A DNA stretch of 64,000 bases from Hypericum androsaemum. Its lineage: Eukaryota; Streptophyta; Magnoliopsida; Malpighiales; Hypericaceae. Each line of letters starts with the position of its first letter. Positions within the stretch are counted from its first letter, which is position 1. The translations under genes were made by a program, and so were the position numbers. The stretch is from positions 558,001 through 622,000 of the forward strand of contig OZ023190.1 in the NCBI GenBank assembly GCA_963995505.1, given 5' to 3'. This document shows positions 1 through 10,346 of this stretch, piece after piece. The notes beneath the pieces were generated by a model. It saw only the letters and a list, made by a program, of their open reading frames with translations. It was not told the origin of the DNA and made no database searches.

Positions 1-2000
1 CGAGTGTGCCTTATCTCCTGCAAGAAACTCATGGACTGTTCCATTTGCTTCAATCATGCTGCAACCTGGGGTTTTCGCCACCCCATGTTTCATCATTGTC
101 CCCCTAATCTCGAGTACATCATCCCAATTACCTTTAGAGGCATAAATATTTGATAGCAATACATTGAAACCCTCATGGTCAGGCTGAAGCCTGAGGAGCT
201 TCTTCCCCAATCTCTCTCCCATTCCAGCGTCACCATGTTTCCTACAGGCGCCTAGCAAGGCACCCCAAGTAGAAACATCAGGTACCATGGGCATACACTC
301 GATAAGCTGTTCAGCTTCTTCTAGTCTACCAGCTCGGCCTAGAAGATCAACCATGCATCCATAGTGCTTGACATTGGGTTCTATCTTGTGCTCACGAATC
401 ATGGAGTCAAAATAGCATTTCCCTTCATCAACTAAACCCATATGCCTACAAGCCCCAAGGACTGCCATAAATGTTATCTCATTAGGGGGCATGTCACATG
501 CTTTCATCTCCGTGAATGAGTCAAGTGACTTATCTGGCATCCCATTCATTGCCAGACCGAGAATGAGAGCGTTCCAAGTAGATACCCCCTTTTCCGCCAG
601 GCCATGGAAAACGTCCAGGGCATTCTTAACACATCCAAACATGTACATATTTACAAGGGTAGCGCCCAGAATGGCGTTAATCTTCACATGGTTCCTCCTT
701 ATATAAGCATCAAGCCACTTGCCCTGGTCTAAAGCAGTCATGTTCGTGCAGGCGGAGATTACAATGACTAAAGTTGATTCATCAGGCTTGATCCCGTGGA
801 GCTGCATTTCGTGGAATAAGGCCAATGTGTCAGAGTACCTACCATGCTGTGCATAACCGGATACCATTGTACTCCAAGATACAAGATCTGTCTCAGGCAT
901 CGAAATCAAACAAGTCCCTGGCCTTGTCAACGTCTGAGTTTTTCAGGTAACCGGAGATTATCGAGTTCCAAGAAAAAAGGTTCAACCAGGCTGCCCCATT
1001 GAATAACTTCCCAGCAGCTGCCATCTCTCCCGAAGCTGAGTACAGATGAATCAAAGCATTTTGAAGGTTCACATAAGAACAAATCCCAATTTTAACAGCT
1101 AAACAGTGGATCCACTTCCCACTGACAACTGATAACAAACTGGCACAGGCAGAAAGAACACTCACCACTACAACCTCATCCACAGAGACACCAGCCCGGA
1201 CCATTGACATAAACATGTGCAAAGCATCCTCGTACAGCCCATTCTGCTCGTAGCAAGAAACCAATGAACTCCAGGACACCAAGTCCCTGTGGGGCATCTC
1301 CTCAAACAACCTACGAGCCTCTTCAACGCTACCCTTCTTCCCAAACAACATGATCATCGAGTTCGAAGCGATCACATTACTCTCCGGCATCGCCCCAAAC
1401 ACACGCCTTGCCTCCTCCACATCCCCAGTCGCAACGTAACCCGCCAACAGCGAGTTCCAAGAAACCAAATCCCTCGCGAGACTTTCATCGAACACCTTAC
1501 CCGCACCGCCCATGTTCCCACAAGCTGCCTACATACCGATCAGATTGTTCCTGACATAAACATCCGAAACAAAACCCACCTTCCAAACATGGCACTGCAC
1601 CAAACTCCCACCCGACAACCGCGCACGACTCGATTAGTATCGGGTACGTGTACCCATCAGGCGGCTCGCATTTCTCCAGCATCAGCCGGTACACACCCAG
1701 GGCCCGCCCGGGTCCGCCCCCGCGCATCATGGTGTTGTAGATGAATCCGTTGGGGGACTCGACGCGGGCGAAGATGGAGACGGAGCACGGAATCGGGACT
1801 AAGGGCGAGGCGGTGGAGAAGTGGTGGATCCTGCTGGCGGCGAAAGTGTCCTTGAAGAGTCCGGTGAGGATCGCTTGGGAGATGACCTGGTTGAAGTGGA
1901 CCAAGGTCTTGCATTGGATGAGGCGGGACTCCAAGATGGAGACGGTTAGCGTCCGGGTTGGTGCGAGGTATGGTTTTATTAAGGCATTGGCCAGCTTCAT
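1..2000 (-). pseudogene. PPR protein (PLS/E class), decayed, 3' end outside window
   Basis: The protein begins at 2000 (MKLANALIKP) and runs through pentatricopeptide repeats to the left edge. Repeat cores such as DLVSWNSLLAGYV, EARRLFEEMP and DVSTWGALLGACRKHG are clear, and the last part has the E-domain look (GCSMIEANGTVHEF). Such proteins normally enter organelles and bind RNA for editing or splicing. Three lesions break the frame. A frameshift lies near 1625, just after IESCAV. An in-frame TAG at 1529-1531 replaces the Tyr of an expected M-Y-A-A-C-G stretch. One extra T near 901 turns FDSMPETDLVSW into FDFDA-stop. After each lesion the reading continues in another frame, which is typical of a recent pseudogene. 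The three lesions and the family are seen directly. Loss of function is inferred, because sequencing error could explain one lesion but hardly all three. The true 3' end lies before base 1. Confidence 0.88.
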
Positions 2001-2221
2001 TTCATGGGGTCTCTACTGTCGCATAATATAACATTGGTGGTGGTTGTTAAATATAATAAAGGACGTTGTCACTTTAATTTGAGTAAACCAACATAAGTGT
2101 GTTGGATGGAAACGGTGCGTCTCTAAGTTTGAATTGGAAGGGATCAAATTCTAATATCGCATTATTTTGTAATTGATATGGGAGTCCACAAATGGTTATG
2201 CAGCTTTCGCATTATTTTGGA

Positions 2222-2508
2222 CTACGGGCCTCCACCATTCTTTGCTCGCCTGCGCACAGGACCCGAACACGAAAGGTATGTCCTCCCACTACTACCTGTG
2301 TGCACTGCTGTACAACGATTATATTCTTGCACATAATCGCAAAAAAATGGTGAAGAACAAAATCTGAAAGGAACGTTTATTTGTGAGTTGATAAATAAGC
2401 AAGCGTACCAATTGGAAGAACGTATTGAAGCACCCTCGCGGCGAGCTGCATCTGGGGGAGGACCAGTAGGGAAAACAAGTGTATTGAATAATAAGACGAG
2501 GAAGACAT
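2222..2508 (-). CDS. SGP-motif secreted peptide precursor, copy A (two exons)
   Basis: Predicted exons are 2409-2508 and 2222-2295, with a 113-nt intron. The donor follows CCAATTG (gtacgc) and the acceptor is cacacag before GTAGT; the phase is 1. The 57-residue product starts MSSSSYYSIHLFSLLVLPQM, a short signal-peptide-like stretch. It continues with LAARVLQYVLPIG and ends CSGPVRRRAKNGGGP. Intron position, phase and the acceptor followed by GTAGT are the same in copies B (7959-9023) and C (40424-41390), and the signal-peptide exon is shared by all four copies. The SGP core near the C-terminus resembles PIP/PIPL and IDA-type plant signalling peptides, although this copy lacks their usual GxGH ending. 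I infer a secreted, processed peptide hormone or a diverging, possibly non-functional relative. No stop or frameshift is visible. Expression is unknown. Confidence 0.6.
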
Positions 2509-2610
2509 GGCTGAAACTAACTATGTCCTTTGTTTCCTTTTTCTCCTTTTGAGATAAATTAGGGTTTGTTAAGTCGTTTTATGCATGGAAGTCAGTAGTG
2601 CACCATCTGA

Positions 2611-2651
2611 ATATATAATGGCAAGGAAATTACTAGGAAATGATGCTAGTC
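2611..2651 (-). promoter_or_regulatory. Promoter of peptide copy A
   Basis: A TATA-like run at 2611-2618 sits about 105 bp upstream of the start codon. Just beyond it, 2625-2651 holds a 27-bp block (GACTAGCATCATTTCC on the minus strand, then TAGTAATTTCC) that recurs nearly unchanged ahead of copies C (40276-40302) and D (27829-27855). Confidence 0.55.
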
Positions 2652-2659
2652 GGACAATT

Positions 2660-5558
2660 CTACATTAACAGCAGAACGTAGTGGACTTCAATTTTTAAGT
2701 GAATTAATTTCATATTAAAATTTTGTTTGTACCTTTAAATTTTTTTTTTGTATTGAACATAAAGATTGGAATATCATATAAAAACGGGTTGTATATGGTT
2801 AATTGTTATTGTAAACGTCGTCTCGAGAGCTAAAGTAAAATTTTTGCCAAATGAGATGTGTTGAAAAATCTCTTATTAAGAAGATTAAAATTGTTTCTCA
2901 TAGAATTTTAACAAAGTTACAGTTTGTTGGAGCGACGACCATTCCAATCCATCCTAAGTTATTTCATTTTTTTTTCTGCAACACAGTTACAATCTTAGAA
3001 ATTTAACACGCAAGAAATTTTTATTGAAATAAAAATCTACTTATAAAAGATATACAAGTGTCGGTGGAAAACATTAATTTCAACACTTGTGAAAAGACGG
3101 GAGTTTTTTTGGTCAAGAACGTGCTTGTGGAAAACATTACATTAAATTATCTCGAACCAGTTACGTCATATTCGATGATTAATTATGTACCCATTTTTTT
3201 AAATAGATTAATTTTATATATCTCAAAATTTACATCAAGTAGTACAATAATATATCATACTATTTGAGAAATACATTTGTCAAAACTTTGTCCTTAAGGT
3301 CAAGATTGAGCACTAATCCACTCATGGGAAGTAGATAGCATGAGTAAGAAGTTCTCTTACTTGCAAATCACACTATCTTGATCATGTCACCATGGGCAAC
3401 CCGTATTTCCAAGAATGGGATCATTGTAGGTCCGAAACTTCCAAACTTGAAAGTTTTACAGAAGTCTGCTTAACAGAAGTCTCCATCCTATTCTGCACCA
3501 ATATGCATCATCACCTCTCGAGTAATTACTACCCTCTCAGTTAGTCTTTGTTCAAGATCAATTTTAGGAAGAGAAAAAAAAGAGATCTGATTGTTTGATT
3601 TTCCTGGGCTAAGAGGCCTCGCGAGAGAATGGTTTCGGTTTGATCGGCCTCGCAAGAGGCATCAACGGCTGAGGGAAGAGAGGGCCCACGACATGAGAGG
3701 TTGGGCAGCTGTCGAGAGAGCTGAGGGGCGTGGACCCAGAACAAGGGTCTATGGCAGCGGTGAGATTTTAAGCTCCACCAGCTGGACTGAGCGTCGCCGA
3801 CACCAAAGGAGGGTCCTCCGGCTCCGGAGGGGGAAGGGCCATGGTGGCCGGCCAGCCAATGGCACTACAATGGATGAAAAAATGATCAGAAGACTCGTCA
3901 TCCTGGTTACAAAGAGCGTACATTGCAGCCTGTGGAGTGTGGAGGAATGGCTCTGATTCTCAACAGATTATCCTTGGTTTTGAGTTGTCCTTTAAGCGCG
4001 CTCACAGGAAGCAACTAATCTTGGATGGAAAAAGTCTCGCTAACTTGCACTCAATATATCAAATTAAAATATCTATGTATCCTTAGATCTGAAAGAATCA
4101 ATGCCTACATAGTTCTCTTATCTTTATAGAACTATTCACCTAGAGATATGTTACTTTCACCAGGTGAATTATCATGAAAGTCGTATATTTCTTCGGTGTC
4201 TTCTTAAACCAATTCTTGTTATCGATTATATGCATCCCCTGACGCGGTTGTCAGTCAGGGCATGGAGGGGAGAAGGATTCTGAGGCCTGCCAATCGCGAG
4301 GGGACTAAAGTGAACGTGAGGGGGACTGACAGGACTAAAGAAGAATTTTAAAATTTTAATTACTCTTTCAAATTTGATCGTATTTTTTATATTTTATATA
4401 TAATTTGGAGAATTATTCGACAAATTGAATCGAATATTTGTTCAAGAATTGGTGAATTTGGGATAAATTCGTTCAAGAATAAATTAGAATTGACATTTGT
4501 TTGAGCCGCTTCTGATCTGAATCGAATTAATATGCACCCTACGCTTTTTTTTGTGGAAAGTTCACCCTACGTGCGTTGTTTGAAATATCGTGCATTAGAC
4601 GTTGTCTTGGAAATATGATGCTATTTTGAATGTTTCTGAAGACAGTTTTGCTTAATTACCATATAGCTGAACACAATTTTGATAAACTTGGTTTAAAACG
4701 TATAAAATAGAAGCAAAACATTTTCCGTTTGAGACACAAGGACATTGACAAATTTGGATAAATTAAGTTGAAAACACCCAAGGACCGCCTCAAGCGGAAA
4801 AACGGCATCGACCAGCTCTCCCTATTCAAATCTGGGCCCTATCCGTAAAAAAAAAATGTCATCGATAGTGTCACATGGACAAAATTATTTTCCAACTCCA
4901 CGATACATTGTTTGTTTTGCAAAGCCGGTTCAAATTTCCCCAAATTACGACAGTAAATCATAATTTGAGCAAATATGAACAAAACGTAGAATGAAGATAA
5001 TACAATAGCCTTCAAAAGATTGGACCGATAACCAAGGGTGTCCCAGCCCATTTTCACGTCCCTGATCCTCAACCGAAATACAAGCCCAGCGGAAAGCAGT
5101 AGTGGGTTGAAGTAGACTCTTCCAGTCCCAGAGAAGTGCAAATATCCCCCGCCTTCTCAAGGAGAGGTAGATGAACAGCCTCTTAATGTCCCATTGAATT
5201 TTGCTTGGGACTTTTCAACTACACACAGACTCTTAACATTGTTTTTGGCTATTTTTGTGTGACTATCTCATAGGAAAAATTCTCAAAAAGCAGTTCTGTA
5301 GTGTTTAATACTTATCTAGCATTGAGTTTTTGGTTCTTACAAAGATTTGATTAGAGATCAGGATATGTTTTTTTGGTTTATACTCCCTGAGCCAATTAAT
5401 CCATTCGTGTAAGGTGGGACTTTTGAAACTCTCCCAACAAGTATTTAGTACTGCTATATTCTAAATAATTCAAATTCAAAACCTCTTGATTAAGTTAGAG
5501 CAACACCCTCGTCGGTTAATCTTGGTTGTTATGGTGTGAAGAACTTGAGACCACCAAA
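2660..5558. other. Intergenic, AT-rich, no supported gene
   Basis: Mostly AT-rich sequence. A GC-richer stretch at 3600-3960 has a 121-codon open frame with no recognisable domain. Another open frame at 4839-5160 on the minus strand also shows no family signature. I see no tRNA, rRNA or clear transposon ends here. Confidence 0.5.
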
Positions 5559-5908
5559 CATCTCTGAACTGAAATAACTTGAACAGCTTGAGCTACCAAC
5601 GAACTCGGATGATTTAAAGTCCCTCGATGGACTTTCCATGGATGGAGTCCATTGCACAGCTTAATGACGTCCGTAACTCGCCTTAATTCATTGACCGTAC
5701 GGAGATTGTGGCAATTGTGAAGTGCGGGGTTACGCCAATTGGCAGGAAGTTGGAAACCAAGTGGCTTCCTGTGATTCAGGATGGTAGGTCAAGCCCTGTA
5801 AAGAAATCAGAGAAGAGGAAGCATGGAGACGATGAAGAGGAAGAGCCTTCCACCCATAAAAGAACAAAAAAACCAAAGCACAGAAAGACAGCAAACAACG
5901 AACCATGA
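5559..5908 (+). pseudogene. TNL fragment: LRR scrap joined to C-terminal tail
   Basis: Bases 5559-5695 match the LRR region of the TNL at 15881-20158: the paralogue's ELKHLKQL, FDDVVSLGMDG and SPLHS stretches are recognisable despite stops and shifts. At about 5700 the sequence jumps straight to the end of the post-LRR C-JID domain (AIVKCGVTPIGRKLETKW). It then runs through the charged tail (KKSEKRKHGDDEEEEPSTHK) to the stop at 5908. The later LRRs and most of C-JID are missing, so this is a deletion remnant of a third TNL lineage, in the opposite orientation to the other two nearby. Homology is seen directly. Lack of function is inferred from the missing TIR, NBS and LRR parts. Confidence 0.8.
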
Positions 5909-5917
5909 ATGAATGAA

Positions 5918-6148
5918 TAAGGTGTTCGATGAAAGTCCCGCGAGGGACTTGGTTGAGAAGTGGAGAATCCTGCTGGCGGCGAAGGTGTCCTTGAAGAGTC
6001 CGGTGAGGATCCCCTGGGATACGACCTGGTTTAAGTGGGCCAGGGTCTTGCATTGGGCTAGGCGCGACTCCAAGATGGAGACGGTCAGCGTCCGGGTTGG
6101 TGGGAGGTTGAGGAGCGATGGTTTTATTAAGGCCTTGGCCAGCTTCAT
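5918..6148. pseudogene. Rearranged PPR gene fragments (inverted junction)
   Basis: Two pieces of the PPR gene at 1-2000 lie head to head. Plus-strand 5918-5951 encodes KVFDESPARDLV. Minus-strand 6148 down to about 5953 encodes the N-terminus (MKLAKALIKPSLLNLPPTRT through FKDTFAASRILHFST). In the source gene both lie on the same strand and some distance apart, so an inversion breakpoint lies near 5952. The N-terminal piece has two extra codons relative to the 2000 copy, so it comes from a paralogue rather than being an exact copy. Confidence 0.75.
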
Positions 6149-7450
6149 TTCACCGGGGTCTCTATTGTCGCGTAAGATTGGCCAGCGTCCGTGATGGTTT
6201 TATTAAACTTCCCCAATCCAAGTTTCGGGACTTGTCACACATCACGACAATGACGACTTAAACAACGAACATCTATATAGGATGTCAAACGACATTTTTA
6301 GGAATTAATAATGTGGAGTTCGTAAGGACAGCCAAATAGTGAGGTAGCTGCATGGGCTACTCGGGACTTAAAGACCAAATATGAATCTTTAAATTATATA
6401 TTCTAAAATCAGAGTTCGTGAAATCACATAGTACTAAAATAAGTTCTTCGTAATGATTTTTGAACAAAGATTTTTATCCAATTTTATTTTTGACGGGAAA
6501 ATAAGCTTGCATAAATGTGGAATGATGTAATGTTCATTTCTGAATTTCTATCTCAACCTTTTAGGTGGACTAAACATTTTTGTGACGTCAAAAAATCTTG
6601 TTTACGACGATATTACTTTTAGTCATCAATAGATTTCCATGTTTTTTCCTAATTTTTCATTCCATCTTTCTTCAATCTCTCTCTCTCTAATTCAATCCTT
6701 GACTACACTTCGTGAGAAAGGCGGGTGTCTAGTGGTGCTGTGGTGACAATTTGCACAAATTGATATTACTCTCTAATTGAGTGGGGTCAGTAGTGGAATG
6801 ATTAGGAATGTGTGGTTTGATTTTTTGGTACCATAATATATGGGGATCTTGTCGACGTTGTAATGCAATTGTCTTTGAAAGTGATATTACTCATTCTATC
6901 ATTTTCAATGTCCGAGAGTGAATTTATTGGTACAATACTACAACAACTATTTGTAATCAAGATCTTTTACTTTATATCGATGAAATATATAAAGAGTTGA
7001 TTCTTTCGCACCTGGTGAAATTTCTGATTCTATGGTGTATTCTCTTTTAATAGCAAAATATCTACTTATCAAAAAAATGCAATCCTACACTAAAGTAGTC
7101 AAATTATAAACTGAAAAATAAATAATAAAAGAGTTGTCATATCTGTCTTATTCGACTTGACTTGTTCAAAATACAAAACAAATGCATCAGGATAGACTTT
7201 TCCATAAGTTGAAGATTGGAAAATGAGTTCATCGCTTGAAAAACGATTTAAAATATTTGGGGACGAATCAACAGATAAGCAGTTGATTAATTCATCGGTT
7301 GTGCCGTATCCGTTGGGCATAACAGGGAGCACAAAGACCGTAGATGGGCCGGTAATGAATTCGTCAATCTGATTTTCGATTTTGAATTAAATTCAATAAA
7401 AAATAGAGTTTTGACTAAATAGATATCTTAATTATTTAGATTAGTAAATT
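6149..7450. other. Intergenic with duplicated repeat and a possible LINE scrap
   Basis: About 6540-7290 is partly repeated at 10040-10340; see the repeat entry. Within it, 6840-6930 reads CRRCNAIVFES on the plus strand, which resembles the C-terminal part of plant LINE reverse-transcriptase ORFs. It is short and has stops, so this is only a hint. No gene is supported. Confidence 0.4.
6540..7290. repeat. Dispersed repeat, second partial copy at 10040-10340
   Basis: Matching blocks are AGGTGGACTAAA with TGTGA(C/T)GTCA at 6560-6590 and 10065-10095, the AAAATACAAAACAA block at about 7165 and 10158, and AGATAAGCAGTTGATTAATT at about 7275. The last block corresponds to the insertion site of the Pack-MULE at 10338. 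The two copies differ by internal gains and losses. The 7275 copy therefore acts as an unoccupied version of the Pack-MULE target. Confidence 0.6.
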
Positions 7451-7795
7451 GTAATACCCAATAAATGATATGTTTTGCCTTAAATGCTTAAATGATTTGA
7501 CTTGAATTATCTATACGAACAAAATGCACATACTTTTCTGACAAACATGTAGAGAAAATTTCAAAGTTAAACATACTTGATCTGAAGTAGTCTCAGGATC
7601 GACGAGGACGTCACATATTTAAGGAGTGTAAACGTAGTACCTGTAAATGATATGTTCTCTTTGAAGATTTAAGTGATTTGATTTGTATTATCCAGATCAA
7701 TAATATGCACAAAATTTTCTCGCAAACATGTTAAGAGAATCCCAAAGTTAAACGTGTTTGATCTGGAGTAGTCTGAGACGGGTCGTTACATAAAT
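7451..7795. repeat. Two-copy tandem repeat of about 180 bp
   Basis: The units start near 7458 and 7641. Shared blocks, in order, are AAATGATATGTT, a TGATTTGA(C/T)TTG block, AATATGCACA or its variant, CAAACATGT, CCAAAGTTAAAC or its variant, and TTGATCTG(A/G)AGTAGTCT. Divergence is moderate. No coding potential is visible. Confidence 0.65.
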
Positions 7796-7886
7796 ATTCA
7801 TATCTCAAGTAATTTTTTTAAAAATCATATTTTATTACAATGAGAATAATCAAAGAAAAGTTAATTATTTATATGGTCGTAGCCGT

Positions 7887-7893
7887 TATATAT
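7887..7893 (+). promoter_or_regulatory. TATA box of peptide copy B
   Basis: TATATAT followed by GCAG lies 72 bp upstream of the ATG at 7959. The same TATATATGCAG string precedes copies C and D. Confidence 0.55.
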
Positions 7894-7958
7894 GCAGATA
7901 ATGAGCAACGACTTCCATCCACTTAACAAAGGCCATATACAGTGTATAGCCTGTAGCC

Positions 7959-9023
7959 ATGTCTCTCACCCATCGTTCAATATACTTGTTCATCTTAATT
8001 ACCCTACTGGTCCTCTATACTGTCCCCCAGATGCAGCTCGCCGTGAGGACACCTCAAGATCTTCCTACAAATGGTACTCTTTCCTCTCTACTTAGCACTT
8101 CTCAAATTATTGTTGTGCACCTTTCGGCAGTACTATTACATACAAATTATAATTAATTTAGCACAGCTGGCCAATACCTTTTCAGGGCATTACTTTCTTT
8201 TATGGTTCGCGAATGGACCTATGAGTCAGAGGTAGCTATTAGTTTGTGCAATCAAGACACTCTCTCCTTTTTTGTTGCAAATGGGCCTTGATGAATTTAG
8301 ATCTACTTTTCGTAGATCTCCTCGCTCCATTTTCGTCTTTGTTGAGTGATGAGTTTGAGTGTTTGATGGTTAGCGAGTTTGTTCGCTATATTGAAGATAT
8401 CTTCTAGGTTGTTTTTTTTTAAGGTATATGTATATTTTACTATTGAAAATAAAGCAGGTACAAACACAGGCCATAACCAAGACGCATATACTTGGCGATG
8501 TTCTACTCTTGTCCCAAGTGAAACCCAAAGCCTAAGATGTTCTACTCACGTTCCCATGCCAATAGGCATAGATTACAGTCGCTAGCCTCATTAAAAAATC
8601 CCATCGTGAAAAAATTCTTTGAGAAAAACTCACAACGGAAAAAAAGAGAACTATCGATAGCACTGCAAACCTACCCCAGTACAAGAATATTTTTATTAGA
8701 TTTATATTAATAAAAAATATTTACCTACCAAAAAGAATTTAGATATTAATCAACCTAAAACCTAAATCACGTGTGTTTGGTACAACCACATGGTATCCGT
8801 GAATCAACTAATCTAATTTTGAGCATTGTATAATTTTTGAATGATAGTAAAATTTTCCGAATAAATATCTGACACTATTGTATAACACGTGGTGGGGCCA
8901 GGTAGTGGACGGAACTTGCATGCTCCGGAATGGAGCACGGTCGATGGGTACTTCAGACCAAAGGTGACATCAAGGGGGTCAGTGTCCAGAAGCGGGCCAA
9001 GGCCAGATGGGGTGGGTCATTGA
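7959..9023 (+). CDS. SGP-motif secreted peptide precursor, copy B (PIP-like, two exons)
   Basis: Predicted exons are 7959-8073 and 8902-9023, separated by an 828-nt intron in phase 1. The donor is AATG then gtactc; the acceptor is ggccag then GTAGTGG. The 78-residue precursor has an N-terminal hydrophobic signal peptide (MSLTHRSIYLFILITLLVLY). A variable linker follows, and the protein ends exactly in SGPRPDGVGH-stop. That ending fits the SGP...GxGH motif known from PAMP-induced secreted peptides (PIP/PIPL) and relatives of IDA, which are cleaved from the precursor C-terminus and sensed by leucine-rich-repeat receptor kinases. The gene lies between TNL-related blocks. The acceptor is not very pyrimidine-rich, which is the weakest point of the model. 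The 3' untranslated region is conserved with copy D. Function is inferred from the motif alone. Confidence 0.7.
8440..8700. other. Possible transposon scrap inside the intron of copy B
   Basis: The stretch around 8585-8640 (GCCTCATTAAAAAATCCC, then short A-rich blocks) has the look of a widespread plant repeat. It is absent from the shorter introns of copies A and C. No ends or target duplication could be defined. Confidence 0.3.
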
Positions 9024-9632
9024 TGGGAGCAAGAGTTAGGTCCAAATGGCAAGAACCACAATGGCTGGGTTTCGATATTTGCTCCAATATCATCAATTAT
9101 CAATTACTGTAATGTAAAAAGGTTTTGTTTGTGCAATGTACCAATTCGTGAAGCAATATATCATTAACGTCAATTATAGTGGCATGTTAGGGTGAAGCCT
9201 TTCTTGCAGCTGTGACCTTTAAAGTTATGATTTTTATTCATAACTAAGGTCAATGATTTCTAATGGAGTAACTACTAAACTTATAAAAAGTAAAAGTAAT
9301 GCTGTCCTTAATATTACAATAAAGATAAGTACAACGCAGAAATTCTAACCAAAAAATGTTACGGACAATCAAAAATTCGAAATGGATTTCGTACAATAAG
9401 CCCGTCATCAAACACAGACAAACACATTATAATTTCACGTATCAAATATGATGCATATCCAAATAAGTTTTATATATCTTACGATCCTCGAAGTCTAATA
9501 TCTGAAAGACACTTATTAAAAAAAATGATACAAGGGCAATACATCCAACTAACAAACACTTAAAATTAAGGAATAAGTTCAGGTCGTGGTTTCACACTTT
9601 TTTTTGGTCGAGTGGTTTCACACATTAAGTTG
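9024..9632. other. 3' flank of peptide copy B, then AT-rich spacer
   Basis: 9030-9235 (ending near GCAGCTGTGACC) matches 28080-28250 behind copy D, showing that gene and flank duplicated together. The rest is AT-rich with no supported feature. Confidence 0.55.
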
Positions 9633-10025
9633 GTTCAATTTTTTCTAATTTTTGTGCCAAATTTAGACCACAAATTTCTAATCGGGGTTAGTTTTTACTT
9701 TTTTCCCAGTTAGCATTTTTATGACAGGATCACATCATATTCTTTTTCCTAGGTGACACTAACATGAAAAAATAAAATTTTCACATGAATCTCTTATCTC
9801 CCCAAATATATCAAAACCTTTCCATTATGATTTAATTTTTTTTTTTCAACTTTTCCACATCAATGCTGCTTAAAATAGAGAAATATGGTGCAGCGTTGAC
9901 ATAAATAACTATGAAAATGCTAATTGGAGAAAAACTAACCATAGTCAAGAGTTTGTCAAATTTAAAACCTCGTCACAAAATTGGAAAAAGTTGAGAAACG
10001 TAATACTTAAGTAAAAAAGTTTGAA
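9633..10025. mobile_element. MITE-like element with long imperfect inverted repeats
   Basis: The left arm at about 9635-9735 and the right arm at about 9890-10020 are reverse complements of each other. Shared blocks include CTAATTTTTGTG versus CCAATTTTGTGA, GGTTAGTTTTT, and (A/C)AGTTAGCATTTTTAT versus CAATTAGCATTTTCAT. There is no coding capacity. Exact ends and target duplication are not clear, so the superfamily is not assigned. Confidence 0.55.
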
Positions 10026-10346
10026 ACGTTATGATGTTCACTTCTCAATATAAATATCAACATGTTAGGTGGACTAAATGCTTTTGTGATGTCAGAAACT
10101 TTTCCATGTTTTTTCCTGATTTTTCATTCTATACTCAATCCTAGATTTCAGACTTGTACAAAATACAAAACAACGCGTTAGGATAGACTTCTCCGTAAAT
10201 TACCTTTAAGAAAAGACTTTTCCGTAAATTGAAGATATTTTTTTTATAAGTTGAAATTGAAGAATGAAAAAAGAGTTCTAAAAGGTTGACAAACGATTTC
10301 AGATATTTGCCGGGCGGGACAGGGAAACAGATCAGCAATTAACTAA

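Noticed and set aside
3591..3956. 121-codon frame in GC-richer intergenic DNA
   Set aside because: Arg-rich, with no domain, no promoter and no paralogue in the window.
4839..5160. Overlapping minus-strand frames with a hydrophobic stretch
   Set aside because: No family signature. Two overlapping frames of similar length argue for chance.
7099..7332. 77-codon minus-strand frame
   Set aside because: It lies in a dispersed repeat whose second copy at 10141-10338 has an unrelated frame structure, so no conserved protein is indicated.
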